From an uncultured Georgenia sp. (GTDB lineage Bacteria > Actinomycetota > Actinomycetes > Actinomycetales > Actinomycetaceae): a stretch of DNA of 17,795 bases. The stretch lies in NCBI RefSeq assembly GCF_937958535.1, contig NZ_CALGNQ010000158.1, positions 1 through 17,795 of the forward strand, in the 5' to 3' direction. The position numbers and the translations under genes are program-made. Below, in pieces: positions 13,717 through 17,795 of this stretch; position 1 is the stretch's first letter, and every line of letters begins with the position of its first letter. The notes beneath the pieces are model-generated. The model was not told the origin of the DNA, ran no database searches, and worked only from the letters and a program-made list of their open reading frames with translations.

Positions 13717-14523
13717 TCAGCGCAGGTCGGTGAGGACGGCGTCGGAGAGCCGCGGCCACAGCTCGGCGGCCCACTCGGCGAAGCGCTCGGCGCCGAGGAA
13801 CGCGGTGGCGAGGCCGGCCTGCGGGTCGACCCACAGGAAGCTGCCCGACTGGCCGAAGTGCCCGAAGGTCTGCGGGGAGTTGCGGCTGCCCGTCCAGTGT
13901 GGGCTCTTCGCACCGCGGATCTCGAAGCCGAGGCCCCAGTCGTTCGGGTCCTGGCGCCCGAACCCGGGCAGGACGCCGAGCAGCCCCGGGAACTGCACCC
14001 GGGTGGCCTCGGCGAGGAGGTCGGCGTCGAGCACCGTGGGGGCGAGCAGCTCGCGACCGAAGGCGGCGAGGTCCTCGGCGGTGCCGACGGCACCGTGGGC
14101 CGGGGAGCCCTCGAGGACGACGCTGCTCATGCCGAGGGGGATGAGCACGGTGTCCTCGAGCCAGTCCGCGAAGGCGGTGCCGGTGGCGTCCTCGACGTGC
14201 GCGGCGAGGAGCTCGATGCCGTGGTTGCTGTAGATGCGCCGTCGTCCCGGGGCGCTGAGCGCGTCCCCGGAGTCCAGCGCCACTCCCGAGGCGTGGGCGA
14301 GGAGGTGGCGCACCGTGGCGCCCTCGGGCCCGGCGGCGTCATCGAGGTCGACGAGGTGGCGGGACACCGCGACCAGGGTGGCGGCCGCGGTGAGCAGCTT
14401 GGTCACCGACGCCCAGGGGAAGGAGCGCCGCGTCTCGCCGTGCGTCAGCCGGGTGCCGGCGGCGTCGGTGACGACGACGGCGTGCGGGAAGTCGGGCAGG
14501 GCGAGCTGGTCGAAGGCAGTCAT
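13717..14523 (-). CDS. Beta-lactamase-family serine hydrolase
   Basis: A 268-residue member of the serine beta-lactamase/esterase/DD-peptidase-like family (Pfam Beta-lactamase). SVTK (39-42) is the SxxK motif with nucleophile Ser39 and Lys42, YSN (98-100) is the YxN motif, and GHFGQSGS (221-228) takes the place of the HxG/KTG motif. It is shorter than typical class C enzymes, and no signal peptide is evident, so an intracellular esterase-like role is more likely than antibiotic resistance (inference). I chose the ATG at 14521-14523, with GGAG 3 nt upstream (14527-14530). An in-frame start at 14661 would add 46 residues translated from a DNA repeat and the clpB terminator, so I reject it. The patatin-like gene follows after 22 bp. 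Confidence 0.88.
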   Translation of the reverse strand: MTAFDQLALPDFPHAVVVTDAAGTRLTHGETRRSFPWASVTKLLTAAATLVAVSRHLVDLDDAAGPEGATVRHLLAHASGVALDSGDALSAPGRRRIYSNHGIELLAAHVEDATGTAFADWLEDTVLIPLGMSSVVLEGSPAHGAVGTAEDLAAFGRELLAPTVLDADLLAEATRVQFPGLLGVLPGFGRQDPNDWGLGFEIRGAKSPHWTGSRNSPQTFGHFGQSGSFLWVDPQAGLATAFLGAERFAEWAAELWPRLSDAVLTDLR

Positions 14524-14540
14524 GGTCTCCAGGGTGCCAC

Positions 14541-14635
14541 CAGGACGGAGGGCCGCGTCGTGCCCGCCCGCGGGGACGACGGGCAGGAGGGTGCTTGTCG
14601 TCCCGCCCGCAGGGACGACGGGGACGGAGGGGCTT
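14541..14635. repeat. 39-40-bp tandem repeat of hairpins between clpB and the serine hydrolase gene
   Basis: Two full units (14557-14596 and 14597-14635) plus a partial one (14541-14556) are seen. Each full unit contains an inverted repeat. In the second, GTCGTCCC (14597-14604) pairs with GGGACGAC (14612-14619) around a 7-nt loop; in the first, GTCGT/ACGAC plus CCC/GGG pair with one mismatch. They lie downstream of clpB and just before the serine hydrolase start, and may act as backup terminators or insulators. Confidence 0.75.
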
Positions 14636-14647
14636 GCCGTGGAGCGA

Positions 14648-14680
14648 CGTCGGGGACCCACGTGCGGTGGGCCCCCGACG
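14648..14680 (-). terminator. Hairpin terminator after clpB
   Basis: CGTCGGGG-A-CCCA (14648-14660) pairs with TGGG-C-CCCCGACG (14668-14680): 12 paired positions, one A/C mismatch and a 7-nt loop. It starts 3 nt beyond the clpB stop. There is no U-run, as with the fba hairpin. Confidence 0.75.
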
Positions 14681-14683
14681 GGG

Positions 14684-17308
14684 TCAGGCCGCGGAGGCAG
14701 CGCTCGGTGCGGAGGCCCCGGCCTCGGAGCTGAGGACGAGCCCGCCCTCCGGGCCCCGGTCGACGGTGACGGTCGCCCCGTCGGTGACCTCGCCGCTGAG
14801 CATGAGCTTGGCGAGCTGGTCGCCGATCTCGCGCTGCACCAGGCGGCGCAGCGGGCGGGCGCCGTACGCGGGGTCGTAGCCCTCGAAGGCGAGCCACTCC
14901 GACGCGGCCGGGGTGACCTCGAGCTTGATCCGGCGCTCGGCGAGCCGGTTGCGCAGCCGGTCGACCTGCAGCTCGACGATGGCGCTGAGCTCGTTGAGGC
15001 TGAGCGCGTCGAAGATGACGATGTCGTCGAGCCGGTTGAGGAACTCCGGCTTGAACGCCTGGCGCACCGCGCTCATCACGGCCTCGTGCTTGGCCTCCTC
15101 GGACATCGTCTGGTCGACGAGGAACTGCGAGCCGAGGTTCGAGGTGAGGACGATGATGACGTTGCGGAAGTCCACGGTGCGCCCCTGGCCGTCGGTGAGC
15201 CGGCCGTCGTCGAGCAGCTGGAGGAGGATGTCGAAGACCTCGGGGTGGGCCTTCTCCACCTCGTCGAGCAGGACGACGGAGTAGGGCCGGCGGCGCACCG
15301 CCTCGGTGAGCTGGCCGCCCTCCTCGTAGCCGACGTAGCCCGGAGGGGCACCGACGAGCCGCGAGACCGAGTGCTTCTCGGAGTACTCGCTCATGTCGAT
15401 GCGCACGATGGCGCGCTCGTCGTCGAAGAGGAAGTCCGCCAGGGACTTGGCCAGCTCGGTCTTGCCGACGCCGGTGGGCCCGAGGAAGAGGAAGGACCCG
15501 GTGGGCCGGTCGGGGTCGGACAGCCCGGCCCGCGAGCGCCGCACGGCGTCGGACACGGCGCGCACCGCGCGCTGCTGGCCGATGAGCCGCCGGCCGATGA
15601 CGTCCTCCATGCGGAGCAGCTTCTCGGTCTCCCCCTCGAGCAGCCGGCCGACGGGGATGCCGGTCCACGCGGAGACGACCTCGGCGACCTCGTCCGCGGA
15701 GACGCGGTCGGCGATCATCGGGGGTTCGGCGGACCGCTCGGCCTCGGCGACCTCGGCCTCACGGATCTCCCGCTCGACGGCGGGGATCTCGCCGTAGAGC
15801 AGTCGGGAGGCCCGCTCGAGGTCGCCCTCACGCTGGGCGCGGTCGGCCTCGATACGCAGGGAGTCGAGACGCTGCTTGAGGTCACCGACCCGGTTGTGGC
15901 TGGCCTTCTCCGCCTCCCAGCGGGCGGTGAGGGCGGCGAGCTCCTCGGACTTGTCGGCGATCTCGGCGCGCAGGCGCTCGAGCCGCTCGGCGGTGGCCTC
16001 GTCGTCGTCCTCGGCGGACTCGACGAGGTAGGCCTCCTCCATCTTCAGCCGGTCGACGACGCGGCGCAGCGCGTCGATCTCCTCCGGCGAGGAGTCGAGC
16101 TCCATGCGCAGCCGCGAGGCGGCCTCGTCGACCAGGTCGATGGCCTTGTCCGGGAGCTGGCGGCCGCTGATGTAGCGGTCGGAGAGGGTGGCGGCGGCGA
16201 CGAGCGCGCCGTCGGAGATGGTCACCTGGTGGTGCGCCTCGTACTTCGGGGCGATGCCGCGCAGGATGGTCACGGTGTCCTCCACGGAGGGCTCACCGAC
16301 GAAGACCTGCTGGAAGCGGCGCTCGAGGGCGGGGTCCTTCTCGATGTGCTCGCGGTACTCGTCGAGGGTGGTGGCACCGACCATCCGCAGCTCGCCGCGG
16401 GCGAGCATCGGCTTGAGCATGTTGCCGGCGTCCATGGAGCCCTCGGCGGCTCCGGCACCGACGACGGTGTGGAGCTCGTCGATGAAGGTCACGACCTGGC
16501 CGTCGGAGGCCTTGATCTCCTCCAGGACGGCCTTGAGCCGCTCCTCGAACTCGCCGCGGTACTTCGCGCCGGCGACCATCGAGGCGAGGTCGAGGGCGAT
16601 GAGGCGCTTGTCGCGCAGGGAGTCGGGGACGTCGCCGTCGACGATGCGCTGGGCCAGGCCCTCGACGACGGCGGTCTTGCCGACGCCGGGCTCACCGATG
16701 AGGACGGGGTTGTTCTTGGTGCGCCGGGAGAGCACCTGGACCACGCGCCGGATCTCGGCGTCGCGGCCGATGACCGGGTCGAGCTTGCCCTCGCGGGCGG
16801 CGGCGGTGAGGTCCTGGCCGTACTGCTCCAGGGCGTTGTAGGTGCCCTCCGGGTCCTGGCTGGTGACCTTGCCGGAGCCGCGCACGGTGGGCAGCGCGGA
16901 GAGCAGGGCGTCCCGGTCGGCGCCGAGGTCGCGCAGGATCTGGCCCGCGGTGCTCTCGCTGCGCGCGATGGCCATGAGGAGGTGCTCGGTGGAGACGTAC
17001 TGGTCGCCCAGGCCGTTGGCCTCCTCGCCCGCCTGGGTGATGACGGTCATCATCGCGCGCGACGGCGCGGGCTGGGCGACGGAGGCGCCGGAGGCACCGG
17101 GCAGTGCCGCGACCGCGGCCTGCGCGCGCTGGACGATCGCCGCACGGTTGGCGCCCACCGCGTCGACGAGTGCCGGGGCGACACCGCCGGGCTGCTCGAG
17201 CAGTGCCACGAGCACGTGTACCGGCTCGAGCTGGGGGTTACCGGCCGTCGCGGCCGCACGCATCGCCGAGGCGATCGCCTCCTGCGACTTGGTCGTCAGC
17301 TTGTCCAT
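14684..17308 (-). CDS. clpB: ATP-dependent disaggregase ClpB (Hsp104/ClpB)
   Basis: An 874-residue hexameric AAA+ chaperone that, with DnaK, pulls proteins out of aggregates after heat or other stress. In order: the Clp N-domain (about 1-145, two repeats); AAA+ module 1 with Walker A GEPGVGKT (205-212), pore loop KYRG (249-252), Walker B VVTFIDE (272-278) and Arg finger region ERRF (329-332); the long coiled-coil middle domain (about 405-530) that separates ClpB from ClpA/ClpC; AAA+ module 2 with Walker A GPTGVGKT (610-617), pore loop GYVG (657-660), Walker B VVLLDE (678-683) and sensor-2 GARPLRR (816-822). There is no IGF/L ClpP-docking loop in evidence. The ATG has GGAGGT (17313-17318) 4 nt upstream. 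The promoter carries a HAIR-like element, so HspR repression is expected. It is transcribed alone and ends at a hairpin. Confidence 0.98.
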   Translation of the reverse strand: MDKLTTKSQEAIASAMRAAATAGNPQLEPVHVLVALLEQPGGVAPALVDAVGANRAAIVQRAQAAVAALPGASGASVAQPAPSRAMMTVITQAGEEANGLGDQYVSTEHLLMAIARSESTAGQILRDLGADRDALLSALPTVRGSGKVTSQDPEGTYNALEQYGQDLTAAAREGKLDPVIGRDAEIRRVVQVLSRRTKNNPVLIGEPGVGKTAVVEGLAQRIVDGDVPDSLRDKRLIALDLASMVAGAKYRGEFEERLKAVLEEIKASDGQVVTFIDELHTVVGAGAAEGSMDAGNMLKPMLARGELRMVGATTLDEYREHIEKDPALERRFQQVFVGEPSVEDTVTILRGIAPKYEAHHQVTISDGALVAAATLSDRYISGRQLPDKAIDLVDEAASRLRMELDSSPEEIDALRRVVDRLKMEEAYLVESAEDDDEATAERLERLRAEIADKSEELAALTARWEAEKASHNRVGDLKQRLDSLRIEADRAQREGDLERASRLLYGEIPAVEREIREAEVAEAERSAEPPMIADRVSADEVAEVVSAWTGIPVGRLLEGETEKLLRMEDVIGRRLIGQQRAVRAVSDAVRRSRAGLSDPDRPTGSFLFLGPTGVGKTELAKSLADFLFDDERAIVRIDMSEYSEKHSVSRLVGAPPGYVGYEEGGQLTEAVRRRPYSVVLLDEVEKAHPEVFDILLQLLDDGRLTDGQGRTVDFRNVIIVLTSNLGSQFLVDQTMSEEAKHEAVMSAVRQAFKPEFLNRLDDIVIFDALSLNELSAIVELQVDRLRNRLAERRIKLEVTPAASEWLAFEGYDPAYGARPLRRLVQREIGDQLAKLMLSGEVTDGATVTVDRGPEGGLVLSSEAGASAPSAASAA

Positions 17309-17312
17309 CGAG

Positions 17313-17318
17313 ACCTCC
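17313..17318 (-). promoter_or_regulatory. Ribosome binding site of clpB
   Basis: GGAGGT on the minus strand, 4 nt before the ATG at 17308. Strong match, in contrast to the leaderless genes nearby. Confidence 0.8.
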
Positions 17319-17359
17319 GGGAATGGGTTTCAGGGTTCCGCTGAGTTCAACACCGCAGA

Positions 17360-17380
17360 GTTGAGTCTATTCCGCTCAAG
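17360..17380 (-). promoter_or_regulatory. HAIR-like HspR operator overlapping the clpB -10 box
   Basis: On the minus strand this is CTTGAGC-N7-ACTCAAC, 12 of 14 matches to the HAIR consensus CTTGAGT-N7-ACTCAAG bound by the HspR repressor in actinobacteria. TAGACT (17365-17370) inside it is a plausible -10 box; the transcript would start near 17358 with a leader of about 50 nt. Bound HspR would block RNA polymerase, with release on heat stress when DnaK is occupied (known for Streptomyces). The hspR gene itself is not in this window. Confidence 0.8.
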
Positions 17381-17412
17381 TCTGCTCGGAGGGTGTCGGA
17401 GGTCCCATCTCC

Positions 17413-17460
17413 GCCGCCGGCCTGGAGCGCCGGCCGGGCCGGCGGCACGCACCGCGTGCC
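17413..17460. other. Two overlapping GC-rich hairpins
   Basis: GCCGCCGGCC (17413-17422) pairs with GGCCGGCGGC (17437-17446), loop 14 nt. GGCACGC (17444-17450) pairs with GCGTGCC (17454-17460), loop 3 nt. They share 17444-17446, so forming one hinders the other. They lie upstream of the clpB promoter and could end transcription from a gene to the right. Between 17381 and 17580 nothing else is evident. Confidence 0.4.
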
Positions 17461-17569
17461 CCAGCCCAGCCGGCTCCCGGAGGACACCGCGGGCCGGTTC
17501 GAGCTATCGCGATCCGGGTGTCCGGAGTCAGGGCGCGCCGAGCGCGGAGGCAATGTGCTGTCACGAAGG

Positions 17570-17699
17570 GTCAAGCTGAGCCGACTTCTGCATCAGCCAG
17601 AGAATGACCCGCCTGCTGAATCAGCCTGAGGACGACTCGGCTGCCGAATCAGCCCGCGGACGAGCCGTCGCTCGGGTCAGGCTGAGGGTGATCCACGGG
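17570..17699. repeat. Degenerate 28-bp repeat carrying TCAGNCTGA motifs
   Basis: Units with CTGCATCAGCC, CTGAATCAGCC and CCGAATCAGCC begin at 17588, 17616 and 17644, exactly 28 bp apart. Looser copies flank them (TCAAGCTGAG near 17571 and TCAGGCTGAG at 17677-17686). Two copies contain the small palindrome TCAG-N-CTGA (17621-17629 and 17677-17685). No gene is seen here; a 78-residue frame across it has no ribosome binding site or family likeness. Confidence 0.6.
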
Positions 17700-17709
17700 G
17701 TGGATCACC
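17687..17709. promoter_or_regulatory. Perfect 10-bp inverted repeat near the right edge
   Basis: GGTGATCCAC (17687-17696) and GTGGATCACC (17700-17709) are perfectly complementary with a 3-nt loop. TTGACT, a fair -35 box, follows at 17710-17715, so this may be an operator for a plus-strand gene beyond the edge. It could also be a terminator for a minus-strand gene entering from the right; there is no T-run. The remaining bases to 17795 show no feature I can support. Confidence 0.45.
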
Positions 17710-17795
17710 TTGACTCTCCCGGACCAACAACTACCGCTCCGAGCCTGGACCGCGACCGCCCGCCCGCTCACCGCCACCCGGCGGCCCATCGCCCC

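Noticed and set aside
14524..14661. Upstream in-frame start for the serine hydrolase, adding 46 residues
   Set aside because: The extension would be translated from the clpB terminator and the tandem hairpin repeat, giving duplicated PVVPAGG blocks. The ATG at 14523 has a GGAG site and fits the family length.
14684..14722. ClpB C-terminus ending SAASAA, resembling an ssrA-like degron
   Set aside because: Ala/Ser-rich tails are common in high-GC ClpB proteins, and the required LAA or similar ending is absent.
14234..17344. Open frame of 1036 codons antisense to clpB and the serine hydrolase gene
   Set aside because: Very high GC keeps opposite-strand frames open. The product is low-complexity Gly/Val/Leu/Asp, with no family likeness, and both genes beneath it are unambiguous.
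17393..17629. Possible 78-codon plus-strand gene, with a 75-codon minus-strand frame opposite
   Set aside because: Both are Pro/Arg/Ser-rich, lack ribosome binding sites and run across hairpins, repeats or the clpB operator.

Overview
The window is chromosomal DNA from a high-GC Gram-positive bacterium, an actinomycete. The evidence is very high GC in all codon third positions, GTG starts, TANNNT-type -10 boxes with weak -35 boxes, genes starting with no ribosome binding site, and a HAIR-like HspR operator in front of clpB. The mix of housekeeping genes fits Micrococcales (possibly the Intrasporangiaceae/Dermatophilaceae area), but this genus-level guess is weak. I see no mobile element, tRNA, rRNA or CRISPR array. 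Gene content is mostly core metabolism and stress, with a few less well understood membrane/lipid and signalling genes.

Left part (1-3627): the 5' end of purA runs off the left edge on the minus strand. It is divergent from a small STAS-domain anti-sigma-factor antagonist (582-911, plus). A 727-residue PAS-GAF-SpoIIE phosphatase-HATPase sensor follows (966-3149, minus), convergent with the first STAS gene and divergent from a second STAS gene (3238-3627, plus). These three genes form a compact partner-switching signalling module, in which one bifunctional kinase/phosphatase-like protein is flanked by two possible substrates.

Middle part (3628-10313): after a repeat-rich 365-bp spacer, four minus-strand genes lie nearly end to end. 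In transcription order they are a 1317-residue membrane-anchored patatin-like protein, lemA, a TrmH/SpoU-type RNA 2'-O-methyltransferase and class II fructose-bisphosphate aldolase (fba). Gaps are 4 bp, a 4-bp overlap and 18 bp, so a single operon is likely, although fba probably also has its own promoter. A strong hairpin closes it.

Right part (10314-17795): pyrE (minus) and an exodeoxyribonuclease III gene (plus) diverge from a 32-bp spacer in which each appears to have a leaderless promoter. A second patatin-like phospholipase (minus), a beta-lactamase-family serine hydrolase (minus) and clpB (minus) follow. clpB ends at a hairpin terminator and begins under a HAIR-like site that overlaps its -10 box. 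The last 487 bp hold no convincing gene, only hairpins and a degenerate 28-bp repeat.

Two patterns stand out. First, three genes share the architecture TA(G/C)CCT, exactly 6 nt, then the start codon, with no Shine-Dalgarno. Second, almost every sizeable spacer has its own short tandem repeat (units of about 18, 23, 27, 28, 38 and 40 bp), and in at least two cases the repeat includes the stop codon of the adjacent gene.
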